NCBI RefSeq assembly: GCF_900105125.1
Contig: NZ_LT629750.1
Span: 1,922,001-1,986,000, forward strand
DNA from: Bradyrhizobium canariense
GTDB lineage: Bacteria > Pseudomonadota > Alphaproteobacteria > Rhizobiales > Xanthobacteraceae
Length of the DNA: 64,000 nt
Direction of reading: 5' to 3'
Positions 45,278-53,802 of the stretch are shown one piece after another. Every line of letters begins with the position of its first letter. Position 1 is the stretch's first letter. The notes beneath the pieces were generated by a model. That model was not told the DNA's origin. It saw nothing but the letters and a program-made list of their open reading frames with translations, and did no database searches. The translations under genes were made by a program, and so were the position numbers.

Positions 45278-46294
45278 TTACTTCTCGAACGGAAAAACCG
45301 TCTTCCAGTCCTGCTTCATGTCGACGACCAGCCAGCCGCGCTTGACGGCTTCATCCCAGGCCTTGTCGAGCTTGCCGAACTTGGATGACCGGTCGTAGGC
45401 GTATTCGCGCTCCGCATCGGTATGGTGGACAAGGCCGGCGAAGCGTGCGCCCTCGCCCGCCGCAGTCCATTGCAGCATCTGCAGGTCGCCGTCGGAATTT
45501 CCGAATGCGAAAATGGGACGTCGCCCGATGAAGCGGTTGATGCCGACCGGCTTGCCCGAACCGTCATCGACGAACTCGATCTTGGGAAGCTTCATCAGCT
45601 CGGGCTTGCCGCTGGCGCCGATCTGAAATTTCACAACGCCGGACGAACCGACCACCTGTTCGGGCGGAATGCCGTAGACCTTCTCCATCCAGGGCCGCAT
45701 GAATTCGACGCCGCCGCCGGATACGACAAAGGTCTTGAAGCCGTTTGCCCGCAGGTAAGTCAGCAGTTCCAGCATCGGCTGGTAGACGAGCTCGGTATAA
45801 GGACGGTGGAAGCGCGGATGGCGCGCGGTCGACGTCCAGTCGAGGACTGTCCTGGCGAACTCCTCCGTAGTCATCCCGGCATGCGTCACCGCCACGATCT
45901 GCAGCAGCCCCTTCTCGCCGGCCGCCGCAAGCCCCTTCATGTCGTTGTCGAGCAGCGCCTTGAACGGCTGTGTCGTTTTCCATTCGGGGTGCCGCGGCGC
46001 CGTCGCCTTGACCCGGTCGAATGCAAACGCGAGCTGGAAATAGAACGGTTGTTCGGTCCAGAGCGTGCCATCATTATCGAATGTGGCGATACGTTCGGGC
46101 ACCGGCACGAAGTCCGTGCCGCCTTGCGTCGTCACCCGCGCGACGAAATCGGTGATGGATTTCTTTGCCGCGCCCTCGTTCCAGGACGGCAAGGGATCGG
46201 TCTGAGCGTTGGCGTGCGGAAGGGCGACCAGGCTGAAGGCAAGAAAAATAACGACGGAAGTGAACCGCAAGGCGAACGCAACCAACGCGAACAT
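45278..46294 (-). CDS. secreted HAD-superfamily phosphatase-like hydrolase
   Basis: HAD hydrolase of 338 residues with an N-terminal signal peptide (FTSVVIFLAFSLVALPHANA). Motif I is RIATFDNDGTLWTEQPF with the nucleophilic and acid/base aspartates, motif II FKTFVVSGGGVEFM, and the late motif PIFAFGNSDGDLQMLQW, giving the canonical set. Export to the periplasm is unusual for HAD enzymes and suggests action on an external phosphate ester. It lies between the sulfatase gene (79 bases) and the DUF1254 genes; a joint role in stripping sulfate and phosphate groups is inference. Confidence 0.88.
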   Translation of the reverse strand: MFALVAFALRFTSVVIFLAFSLVALPHANAQTDPLPSWNEGAAKKSITDFVARVTTQGGTDFVPVPERIATFDNDGTLWTEQPFYFQLAFAFDRVKATAPRHPEWKTTQPFKALLDNDMKGLAAAGEKGLLQIVAVTHAGMTTEEFARTVLDWTSTARHPRFHRPYTELVYQPMLELLTYLRANGFKTFVVSGGGVEFMRPWMEKVYGIPPEQVVGSSGVVKFQIGASGKPELMKLPKIEFVDDGSGKPVGINRFIGRRPIFAFGNSDGDLQMLQWTAAGEGARFAGLVHHTDAEREYAYDRSSKFGKLDKAWDEAVKRGWLVVDMKQDWKTVFPFEK

Positions 46295-46373
46295 ATCAAC
46301 CCTCGTAGATTTGAGGTCGAAAGCGGAGTCCTACCCGGCCGCCACAGGCGGACCGGTATGTGCGCGACATCAG

Positions 46374-48203
46374 CTATTTGACGCCGCGCTGCTGGAGTTG
46401 CTGGTCGATCATCTGATTTATGCCGGAGCGGATTCGATCGACGCTCTTGGCCCTTTCGCCTGCCTTCTGCCTGTTGTCCTTGATGTCGTCCAACGTCTCT
46501 TCAAGGATGGTGGCCGGCACGAAGCTTGGCGGGAATGAACGCGGCGGGAAGTCCCTGAATGTCAGCACGAACGCGCCGACATCGTCCATCGCGCCGTAGA
46601 CCTGCCCGACATGGTTAAGCTGCCAGTCCCAGAAGGTGTTGGACGTGATATCAGCCCGTTCGAACGGGTCCTGCAGCAGATTGAAGATCTTCTGGAGGCG
46701 AAGCTTGGTGAAGGGCTCGGCCCACACTCCCAACGTGCCGGGCAGCCGCTGCTCCGCGTAGACGTACTTGCAGTCACCCTTGCGCAGGCCCACCAGCAAG
46801 CCGTCATCATCGGAATAGAAGAACTTGTCGCGGGCGCTCTTCGTCCCGTTGTTATTCCCTGCGGTGCCGCTCACGTTACGCAAAAATCCGGTCTGGTCGA
46901 ACCCGTCCAGATGTACCTTGTAGTTGATGCCGTTGGCCGTGTAGCCGGCCTTGAGCTTGTTGATGATATCGGGTTCGCCGGCGGCCGCGCAAAGCGTTGG
47001 AATCCAGTCGTTGTGGCTCATGATTTCGTTGGTGACCGTGCCGGGCTTGATGACGCCAGGCCAACGGACCAGGCACGGCACGCGGAAGGCGCCTTCCCAG
47101 TTGGTGTTCTTCTCGCTGCGGAACCAGGTCATGGCGCCGTCAGGCCACGAGTTCATGTGAGGGCCATTGTCGCTGGAGTAGACGACGATGGTGTCGTTCG
47201 TGACGCCCATATCATCCAGGGCTTTAAGCAAGAGGCCCACGGTATCGTCATGCTCCATCATGCCGTCGACATATTCGCTGTCGCCATGCGTGTAGCGACC
47301 ACGATGCTCAGCGCGGACATGAGTGCGCAGGTGCATGCGGGTCGAGTTGAACCAGACGAAGAACGGTTTGTTGGCGGCTCTTTGCCGCTGCATGAAATCG
47401 ACGGCGGCGGCCGAAGTTTCGTCGTCGACCGTCTCCATGCGCTTCTTGGTGAGCGCGCCGGTGTCCTCGATGGTCTGCTTGCCGATCTTGCCGAAGCGCG
47501 GATCGACGGTGGGGTCATCGCGGTCGGTCGCCTTGCACTTCAGGACACCGCGCGGGCCAAACTTGGCGAGATAGGCGGGATCCTTTGGATAGTCCGGCAG
47601 TTCCGGCTCCTCCTCGGCGTTGAGATGGTAGAGGTTGCCAAAGAATTCGTCGAAGCCATTCACGGTCGGCAGCGATTCATTGCGATCACCGACGTGGTTC
47701 TTGCCGAACTGTCCTGTGGCGTAGCCGAGGTTCTTGAGCAGACCACCGATCGAGGGATCCAACTGGCTCATGCCCATCGGCGCGCCGGGGAAGCCGACCT
47801 TAGTGAGGCCGGAACGAATGCCATGCTGGCCAGTGAGGAATGCCGCGCGGCCGGCGGTGCACGACTGCTCGCCGTAATAATGAAGAAACTTGATGCCCTC
47901 GCGGCCGATGCGGTCGATATTCGGAGTTTCGTAACCCATCAGGCCATTGGAGTAGGCGCTGATATTCGCAACCCCGATGTCATCGCCCCAGATAACGAGG
48001 ATGTTGGGTTTGCGTCCCGATGGGGTTGTTGTCTGCGGCGTTTGCTGGGCCTGTGCGACCTGGGTGCGATCGACGGCGTTGATCGCGGTCGCGGCTGCGA
48101 GAGTCGTTCCCGCCAGCAGAATGTTGCGGCGGCTCATGATGCCATTGTCGAGTTGCTTTGCGCTTTCTTTGACTTGTCCTTTGTCTTTAGTGTCGCCGGG
48201 CAT
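46374..48203 (-). CDS. Tat-exported type I (formylglycine) sulfatase
   Basis: Sulfatase of 609 residues closely related to the one at 2.4-3.9 kb but with an N-terminal extension. SRRNILLAGTTLAAATAINA (residues 24-43) is a twin-arginine signal. The catalytic fold begins at KPNILVIWGDDIG, with CTAGR at 115-119 (Cys115 to become formylglycine), GKNHVGD and SSDNGPHMNSWPDGA. AAGGAG seven bases before the ATG at 48203 sets the start. Tat export of a folded protein fits conversion by a cytoplasmic FGE first; an FGE homologue lies 33 bases upstream. The substrate is unknown. Confidence 0.93.
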   Translation of the reverse strand: MPGDTKDKGQVKESAKQLDNGIMSRRNILLAGTTLAAATAINAVDRTQVAQAQQTPQTTTPSGRKPNILVIWGDDIGVANISAYSNGLMGYETPNIDRIGREGIKFLHYYGEQSCTAGRAAFLTGQHGIRSGLTKVGFPGAPMGMSQLDPSIGGLLKNLGYATGQFGKNHVGDRNESLPTVNGFDEFFGNLYHLNAEEEPELPDYPKDPAYLAKFGPRGVLKCKATDRDDPTVDPRFGKIGKQTIEDTGALTKKRMETVDDETSAAAVDFMQRQRAANKPFFVWFNSTRMHLRTHVRAEHRGRYTHGDSEYVDGMMEHDDTVGLLLKALDDMGVTNDTIVVYSSDNGPHMNSWPDGAMTWFRSEKNTNWEGAFRVPCLVRWPGVIKPGTVTNEIMSHNDWIPTLCAAAGEPDIINKLKAGYTANGINYKVHLDGFDQTGFLRNVSGTAGNNNGTKSARDKFFYSDDDGLLVGLRKGDCKYVYAEQRLPGTLGVWAEPFTKLRLQKIFNLLQDPFERADITSNTFWDWQLNHVGQVYGAMDDVGAFVLTFRDFPPRSFPPSFVPATILEETLDDIKDNRQKAGERAKSVDRIRSGINQMIDQQLQQRGVK

Positions 48204-48236
48204 TTGACGCTCCTTCTTCACTATGAGGACTGACAA

Positions 48237-49226
48237 TTATTCCGCGGCCGGTGTCCTCCTCACGCATCGGAATCCGAGGTGACTGGTCGACGTATCGATG
48301 GCCTCCGCATGTCGCGCCGCCGGGCGATAGCGGCGGCAGTAGTTCGGCGCGCACAAATGCGAGCCGCCCTTGATCACCTTGCGTGGAATTTTGATGTTCG
48401 GCTGACAGGGATCGTAACTGCCCTCCTCGCGCCCGCCGCGCGGGTTCTCGGGAATGCAGCACGCCTTCGGCGCATCGGCCTCATGCTTCTGCGCGTACCA
48501 GTCTGTCGTCCACTCCCAGACATTGCCGATCATGTCGTGGAGGCCGTAGCCGTTGGCAGGGAAGGCGCTTACGGGTGACGTGCGCTCATATCCATCCTGG
48601 TTGAGATTCTGCAGCGGAAATTCGCCTTGCCAGGTGTTGGCCACATGCACGCCGCCGGGTGTGAATTCATCACCCCACGCGAATTCCGCGCCGTCGAGTC
48701 CGCCGCGCGCAGCAAATTCCCATTCAGCTTCGGTTGGAAGCTCCTTTCCCGCCCACCGCGCATAGGCCAGCGCATCGGAAAAGGAGACGTGCACCACCGG
48801 ATGATTGTCTGATGTATTGATGCTGCTCTTGGGACCATAAGGATGGCGCCAGTCGGCCTCCTTCATGAATTGCCACCATTGGCTCCAGTCATGCAGATCG
48901 CGGGTCGCTCGTGGCGGCACGAACACGAGAGAGCCTGCATAGAGCATGTGCGGCAATGCACCGGGATAGTTGCGGGGGTCGGGAGGAATTTCCGCCGTCG
49001 TGACATGGCCGGTCGCCTTGACGAACTGCTTGAACTGACGGTTCGTGACCGGCGTCCGATCCAACCAGAAGCCATCGACCGTCACTTGATGGACCGGCGC
49101 CTCTTCCGGATAATGCTTGTCGGAGCCCATGCGGAACGTACCGCCGGGAATCCAGACCATGCCAGTGGTCCGGCTATCTTCCGATTGCCGATCGCCCCGC
49201 TTGATATCGGTCCGCAGCACCGTCAT
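48237..49226 (-). CDS. formylglycine-generating enzyme family protein, second copy
   Basis: FGE-sulfatase family protein of 329 residues, near-collinear with the homologue at 9.4-10.4 kb. WIPGGTFRMGSDKHYPEEAP, LPTEAEWEFAARGG, MIGNVWEWTTDWYAQKHEAD and GGSHLCAPNYCRRYRPAARH are present, including the CxxxxC copper site. No signal peptide. The ATG at 49226 is preferred over one six codons earlier because GGAG is well spaced before it. It is directly upstream of the Tat sulfatase in the same operon, a maturation pair by genomic context and family knowledge. Confidence 0.93.
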   Translation of the reverse strand: MTVLRTDIKRGDRQSEDSRTTGMVWIPGGTFRMGSDKHYPEEAPVHQVTVDGFWLDRTPVTNRQFKQFVKATGHVTTAEIPPDPRNYPGALPHMLYAGSLVFVPPRATRDLHDWSQWWQFMKEADWRHPYGPKSSINTSDNHPVVHVSFSDALAYARWAGKELPTEAEWEFAARGGLDGAEFAWGDEFTPGGVHVANTWQGEFPLQNLNQDGYERTSPVSAFPANGYGLHDMIGNVWEWTTDWYAQKHEADAPKACCIPENPRGGREEGSYDPCQPNIKIPRKVIKGGSHLCAPNYCRRYRPAARHAEAIDTSTSHLGFRCVRRTPAAE

Positions 49227-49247
49227 GACGCCAACTCCAGACATGCA

Positions 49248-49757
49248 CTACTGCGGACAGGCGTCCCAAAATCCTTGCGTGCGGCTCGCGTCGGTGTAGT
49301 ACCAGCAGTAACCGGCAACGGGTGGCGCGCCCGCCCACGCCGCCGCGGTCGCGGCCGTGACGAAGCCAATCGCGGCACCGGCGGCGATCGCACCGCCCGG
49401 CCTCCAGGTGTAACGCGCCGGACGTACCCAGCGGCCTGGACGCACGACACCCGCGCGTGCGACACCCGGACGGACAACGGCGCCCCGGCGCACCACGGTA
49501 CGGCTCGCCGCGCCACCGCGCGGACCGACAACGGTGGTTCGGCGCGCCGCACCTCCGCGCCGCACGACGACCTCGGTGATCGGACGATCTTGCTTGAGTT
49601 GCTGTTGAAGAGAGCTCGCTTGGGAAACAAACGCCGACGCCGACGAAAACATCACGGTTAAGCTGGCCAAACTCAGGATGACCGCGCCGGTTATGCCGTA
49701 GAAGGTCTTCGGTGCGCAGCCAGTTTGACGAACGAAAGTCACCACTGCCGATTGCAT
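49248..49757 (-). CDS. secreted Arg/Val/Gly-rich low-complexity protein
   Basis: A 169-residue protein I do not recognise. A signal/anchor (GITGAVILSLASLTVMFSSA) precedes a repetitive basic region with alternating VVRRG, RTTVVGPRGG and VVRPGVARAG units, then an Ala/Gly-rich hydrophobic stretch (AAGAAIGFVTAATAAAWA) and the ending GYCWYYTDASRTQGFWDACP with two cysteines. From memory this type of tail recurs in Bradyrhizobium hypothetical proteins. The ATG at 49757 is preferred to the upstream TTG. It is the first gene of the second sulfatase operon, 21 bases before the FGE gene. Function unknown. Confidence 0.65.
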   Translation of the reverse strand: MQSAVVTFVRQTGCAPKTFYGITGAVILSLASLTVMFSSASAFVSQASSLQQQLKQDRPITEVVVRRGGAARRTTVVGPRGGAASRTVVRRGAVVRPGVARAGVVRPGRWVRPARYTWRPGGAIAAGAAIGFVTAATAAAWAGAPPVAGYCWYYTDASRTQGFWDACPQ

Positions 49758-50390
49758 TTCCAAGCCCTTTCTGTTTAGACGCCGCGTCGTTGATCCCAGC
49801 GGCGATTAGTCAGCACCTCTTCCCTGTTTAATTTCTGCCTTCGAACAAAGTCGTCCAGCCAACTCAGCGCGTCAACCCAAGATTGACCGAAAAGCGAATT
49901 TTAGGCTGGCGCAACGAACAGGTAGTGCGAACACAGAGGTTGTCCTCACCTCGTCGATGAAATGATGCGGCGGATTCATCAATCATTCCCATCCGGCACG
50001 CGCGGTTTTATCGGAGAGTTTAGCTAAATTATTTTGGATGTGTCGACGGCGATCGCCGCAAGGTAGCAGCCGCGTGCGCTTTGGTCGCACCCGAGAATTC
50101 GATTGTCGGCGCGTCAGGATCGCGTGGTCAGATCTGACTCCGATTTGCGGTCGCTCGCATTCTTTCAGCTGATGTCGACGCGATGCATGCAGTTTCACGA
50201 CAGCTCTCGTTGTCGGCGATATGGTTCGGCCGCGCCGCAGGGAAGGCCTGCGAAAATGCAATCCTGTGTTGGCTGGCCTTCAGGCGGCCCGTTGGGCATC
50301 GCGCGGTATTGCCCTGACGATCTCGGCCTGACTTCGGTCACCCGCGCAGATTGGCCCCTGAACGGGCCGAAACGCGAATAACGCCCCTCC

Positions 50391-50413
50391 ACGTTTGGTT
50401 AACCAAACGTTAA
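50391..50413 (+). promoter_or_regulatory. 20-bp palindrome overlapping a CtrA-type box
   Basis: ACGTTTGGTTAACCAAACGT (50391-50410) is a perfect palindrome. Overlapping it, TTAA (50399-50402), seven bases and TTAA (50410-50413) match the full CtrA consensus of alphaproteobacteria. A further TTAA pair with non-consensus spacing follows at about 50434-50450. The box is about 235 bases upstream of the HerA-like ATPase start, so cell-cycle control of that transcript is a reasonable inference. Confidence 0.6.
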
Positions 50414-50525
50414 GCGGAACCACGCCGCCTGCATTAAGCGGGAAACGTTAAAAGCTGCGGTTTTTCAGCAATATTCAGCGACATGCACCGTCGGTACGTC
50501 TGACCGGGAGGAATCCTGGGCAAAG

Positions 50526-50627
50526 ATGTCGCAGATTTTACGAAGCGGTCGCTTCGCCAGTTTAACCGTTTGTGCAGCCACGGGCTGCATAGTTCAGGGT
50601 AGCGCGCCCATCAGTGCGCATTCATAA
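50526..50627 (+). CDS. possible 33-residue secreted peptide (doubtful)
   Basis: Short frame starting MSQILRSGRFASLTVCAATG and ending in a TAA 18 bases before the ATPase gene. The sequence looks like a signal peptide followed by a few residues, so it may be a truncated exported protein or a leader. GGGAGG upstream is 14 bases from the ATG, too far for a good start. Its position between the CtrA-type box and the ATPase gene is the main reason to list it. Confidence 0.25.
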   Translation: MSQILRSGRFASLTVCAATGCIVQGSAPISAHS

Positions 50628-50645
50628 ACGGCGGGCTTAACTACT

Positions 50646-52379
50646 GTGACATCCTTCGGACGCGTGATTTCGGTGCGTGGATCCCTCGCCCGGGTCGGTC
50701 TTCTGGCGACAAACCGGATGGCCACCTCGGAAGTAAGGGCGACCGTCGGCCGCTTCATCAGCATCCGCTGCGCAAACTCGACCATCGTCGCCATGATCAC
50801 GGAAGTATCGTGCGAGGATTTGAAGAATTCCGATGTTTATATCGCCAGCGCCTCGGTTGACTTGCTCGGCGAAATCCTCGGCGGACCAGATCGCCCCAAA
50901 TTTCAGCGCGGCGTCACCAACTACCCGACGATTGGCGACGCCGTTGAACTGATCACCAATCAGGAACTGCGTACGGTTTATGCGCCGAGTGGATCGGATC
51001 AGATCAATGTCGGAACCTTGCAGCAGGACCCTTCCGTCATCGCCTATGTCGACATCGAGGAAATGCTCTCCAAGCACTTCGCGGTGCTTGGTTCAACCGG
51101 CGTCGGCAAATCGACCGGCGTATCGCTGCTGCTCAACGAGATTCTGAAGTCGCGGCCAAACCTGCGCATTTTCCTGCTCGACGTGCACAACGAGTATGGC
51201 CGCTGCTTCGGCGAGCGCTCGCTCGTTCTCAATCCACGCAACCTGAAACTGCCGTTCTGGCTGTTCAACTTTGAAGAGATCGTCGACGTATTATTCGGCG
51301 GCCGGCCCGGCGTTCCCGAAGAACTCGACATTCTCGCCGAAGTCATCCCGATGGCGAAGGGCCTCTATACCCAATACCAGAACGCCGACCGGCTTGGGCT
51401 GAAGCGTCTCGATCCCAAGATGGTCGGCTATACCGTCGACACGCCGGTGCCTTATCGGCTGGTCGATCTGATTTCGCTGATCGACGAACGCATGGGCAAG
51501 CTCGAGAACCGTTCGTCGCGCATCATCTATCACAAGCTGATTTCCCGCATTGAGACCGTGCGCAACGATCCGCGCTACGCGTTCATGTTCGACAACGCCA
51601 ATGTCGGCGGCGACACCATGGCGGAAGTGATCAGCCATCTGTTCCGGCTGCCGGCCAATGGCAAACCGATGACCGTGATGCAGCTTGCAGGCTTTCCGGC
51701 CGAAGTCATCGATTCCGTGGTGTCGGTGCTGTGCCGCATGGCGTTCGATTTCGGGCTGTGGAGCGATGGCGTCTCGCCGCTTCTGTTCGTCTGCGAAGAA
51801 GCCCATCGCTATGCTTCCGCTGACCGCAACATCGGTTTCGGGCCGACGCGCAAGGCCGTTTCGCGGATCGCCAAGGAAGGCCGCAAATACGGCGTTTATC
51901 TCGGGCTGGTCACGCAGCGCCCGGCTGAGCTCGATGCCACCATCATTTCCCAGTGCAACACCCTCTTCGCCATGCGCCTTGCCAACGACCGCGATCAGGC
52001 GCTGTTGCGCTCGGCGGTCTCCGACGCCGCGGCCAATCTGCTGTCGTTCGTGCCTTCGCTCGGCACCCGCGAGGTGCTTGCCTTCGGCGAGGGTGTGGCA
52101 CTGCCGACCCGGTTGCGCTTCAAGGAAGTGCCGGTGCATCAATTGCCGCGCAGCGAAGCCACCATTTCGACGGCTCCCTCGGTCGCCGCCGGCCACGATA
52201 TGCATTTCGTCAGCGCCGTGCTCGAGCGCTGGCGCGGAGCAACCTCGCATCGCGACGTTCCCAACGACCCCGGCTTCAACGAACGGCCAGCCGTGCGCGC
52301 GGTGGAGGCGCCGATGCTGCAGCCATCGATGGGCCTCGATCCCGACCGCTTTTCGCTGCTGAAAAAGCCGCTGCGCTGA
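50646..52379 (+). CDS. HerA-like DUF87 ATPase
   Basis: FtsK/HerA-superfamily ATPase of 577 residues. The N-terminal HAS-barrel begins at the GTG start (MTSFGRVISVRGSLARVGLL). Walker A is FAVLGSTGVGKSTGVSLLLN, followed by LRIFLLDVHNEYGRCFG; Walker B is LLFVCEEAHRYASAD, and the late motif GLVTQRPAELDATIISQCNT completes the HerA set. No NurA nuclease gene is adjacent. HerA proteins move DNA during repair or act in defence; chromosomal copies preceded by a CtrA box suggest a cell-cycle role here. It is followed by an AhpD-like gene on the same strand. Confidence 0.9.
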   Translation: MTSFGRVISVRGSLARVGLLATNRMATSEVRATVGRFISIRCANSTIVAMITEVSCEDLKNSDVYIASASVDLLGEILGGPDRPKFQRGVTNYPTIGDAVELITNQELRTVYAPSGSDQINVGTLQQDPSVIAYVDIEEMLSKHFAVLGSTGVGKSTGVSLLLNEILKSRPNLRIFLLDVHNEYGRCFGERSLVLNPRNLKLPFWLFNFEEIVDVLFGGRPGVPEELDILAEVIPMAKGLYTQYQNADRLGLKRLDPKMVGYTVDTPVPYRLVDLISLIDERMGKLENRSSRIIYHKLISRIETVRNDPRYAFMFDNANVGGDTMAEVISHLFRLPANGKPMTVMQLAGFPAEVIDSVVSVLCRMAFDFGLWSDGVSPLLFVCEEAHRYASADRNIGFGPTRKAVSRIAKEGRKYGVYLGLVTQRPAELDATIISQCNTLFAMRLANDRDQALLRSAVSDAAANLLSFVPSLGTREVLAFGEGVALPTRLRFKEVPVHQLPRSEATISTAPSVAAGHDMHFVSAVLERWRGATSHRDVPNDPGFNERPAVRAVEAPMLQPSMGLDPDRFSLLKKPLR

Positions 52380-52497
52380 GAAGTTCAAAGCCGCGATTGC
52401 AGAGCGAGCGGACCGCTCAGGTCCGCTTTGCGGACGCGCCGCCATCGACTATGGTCCAGGCCCAGCCGCATCATGCGGTATGAGCCGGAACCTTCTC

Positions 52498-53073
52498 ATG
52501 ACGCACTCCGCCAAGCGTTTCCCTGTACCCGCGATCGACAAGCTGCCGGAGGATATCCGCACCCGCATCCTTGCCGTGCAGGAAAAATCCGGCTTCGTGC
52601 CCAACGTCTTTCTGACGCTCGCCTATCGCCCCGACGAGTTCCGCGCGTTCTTTGCCTATCATGATGCCCTGATGGAGAAGGACGGCGGCTTGACCAAGGC
52701 CGAGCGCGAGATGATCGTGGTGGCCACCAGCAGCGCCAACCAATGCCACTATTGCGTGATCGCGCATGGCGCGATCCTGCGCATCCGGGCGAAAAATCCG
52801 CAGATCGCCGATCAGATCGCCGTCAACTACCGCAAGGCGGATATCACGCCGCGCCAGCGCGCCATGCTCGACTTCGCCATGAAGGTCAGCGCAGAGGCGA
52901 ACAAGATCTCCGAACAGGATTTTGCCGATGTCGCCAGTCACGGCTTCAGTGATGACGATGTTTGGGACATCGCCGCGATTTCGGCATTCTTTGCATTGTC
53001 GAACCGGATGGCCAACGTCACCGCCATGCGCCCGAACGACGAATTCTACATGATGGGCCGCTTGCCGAAATAA
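52498..53073 (+). CDS. AhpD-like peroxidase-related protein (carboxymuconolactone decarboxylase fold)
   Basis: All-helical CMD/AhpD-family protein of 191 residues. The redox motif is SSANQCHYCVIAHGAILR with CxxC and the following histidine; LTKAEREMIVVATSSANQ precedes it, as in peroxidase-related (uncharacterised type) proteins. It probably acts as a thiol peroxidase or reductant-linked antioxidant in the cytoplasm. The ATG at 52498 is preferred over one at 52480, though ribosome sites are weak for both. It follows the HerA-like gene by 118 bases. Confidence 0.85.
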   Translation: MTHSAKRFPVPAIDKLPEDIRTRILAVQEKSGFVPNVFLTLAYRPDEFRAFFAYHDALMEKDGGLTKAEREMIVVATSSANQCHYCVIAHGAILRIRAKNPQIADQIAVNYRKADITPRQRAMLDFAMKVSAEANKISEQDFADVASHGFSDDDVWDIAAISAFFALSNRMANVTAMRPNDEFYMMGRLPK

Positions 53074-53097
53074 CTCTCCCGTTTCGGATCCGCGGAT

Positions 53098-53724
53098 CTA
53101 ATCGTCCGACGCTGGTCCGCACCAGCCGGGCAGATAGATCGCGTCCTTGCTTTTCCCGAAAGCCATCGCCTTCTCGATCGCCTTTTCGAAATTGTCTTCC
53201 ACGCCTTTGCGGGACATTTTCCGGCGCAGGAAATCCGCCCACAGGAATTCGCTGAACGGGGTGGTGTCCTTGGCAAAGCCGCCGACACGTCGCAATTCGC
53301 CGGCAAGGCTGCGGAAGGGGTCGTCCTTGAGGTCCTTTACCGATTTGGGAAGGTCGCGGAAATGCCGCCGCTCGCCCTTGGCGTCGTATGGATAGACCCA
53401 TCTTTTGTTATCCATCACGCCCCAGAACGCATCACGCGCGACCACGGTAAGGTCGCCGATCACCGTGACAAGAATATCCTTCACGCCCTCCTCATGAAGC
53501 GCACGCGCCAGATGATGATGGTCGACCACATAGTAATTCTTGTCCGGTCCGAGAACGACCGGGATCATGTGTTTGCCCAGAAGCTCTCCCTGCTTTTTCT
53601 CTGATTTGTGCTCGCGCCAGCGCTTGCGCTTTTCCTTGACCTCTCTCATTCCGACGGTCATCTGGGTCGGACGCAGCGAGAGGATCGGTACCGGCTGCAG
53701 GATCGGTTCACGCGTATTCGCCAT
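53098..53724 (-). CDS. ParB-like (ParBc_2) domain protein
   Basis: A 208-residue protein with the ParB/Srx-like fold of the ParBc_2 group. VPILSLRPTQMTVGMREVKE opens the domain, HMIPVVLGPDKNYYVVDHHH followed by LARALHEEG is the most characteristic part, and the rest (WVYPYDAKGERRHFRDLP) is shared among such proteins. It lacks the helix-turn-helix of chromosomal ParB, so partitioning is unlikely. It is convergent with the AhpD-like gene and divergent from the Kir channel. The biological role is not known. Confidence 0.8.
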   Translation of the reverse strand: MANTREPILQPVPILSLRPTQMTVGMREVKEKRKRWREHKSEKKQGELLGKHMIPVVLGPDKNYYVVDHHHLARALHEEGVKDILVTVIGDLTVVARDAFWGVMDNKRWVYPYDAKGERRHFRDLPKSVKDLKDDPFRSLAGELRRVGGFAKDTTPFSEFLWADFLRRKMSRKGVEDNFEKAIEKAMAFGKSKDAIYLPGWCGPASDD

Positions 53725-53802
53725 GGCTTGAATCCCTGTATTTGACTGGCAAAAAATCCTCTTAAATCGGTACGATTATGCCATGATGGCAACGTCGATC
53801 AA

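Larger units (their letters stand above)
49758..50645. other. 888-base gene-poor region between divergent sulfatase and ATPase operons
   Basis: Apart from the palindrome/CtrA box and the short reading frame annotated separately, I find no gene here. Open frames on both strands are short and lack ribosome sites and family motifs. The left part should hold the promoter of the second sulfatase operon and the right part that of the HerA-like ATPase gene. No tRNA or IS end was recognised. Confidence 0.6.

Noticed and set aside
43765..45345. 526-residue plus-strand open frame across the DUF1254 genes
   Set aside because: Overlaps two real signal-peptide-bearing genes with ribosome sites on the other strand.
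46611..48233. 540-residue plus-strand open frame opposite the second sulfatase gene
   Set aside because: Antisense shadow of a motif-complete gene; composition is that of reverse-translated sulfatase sequence.
53098..53724. Chromosome-partitioning ParB
   Set aside because: The domain is of the ParBc_2 type without helix-turn-helix or neighbouring parA, so a partitioning role is not supported.
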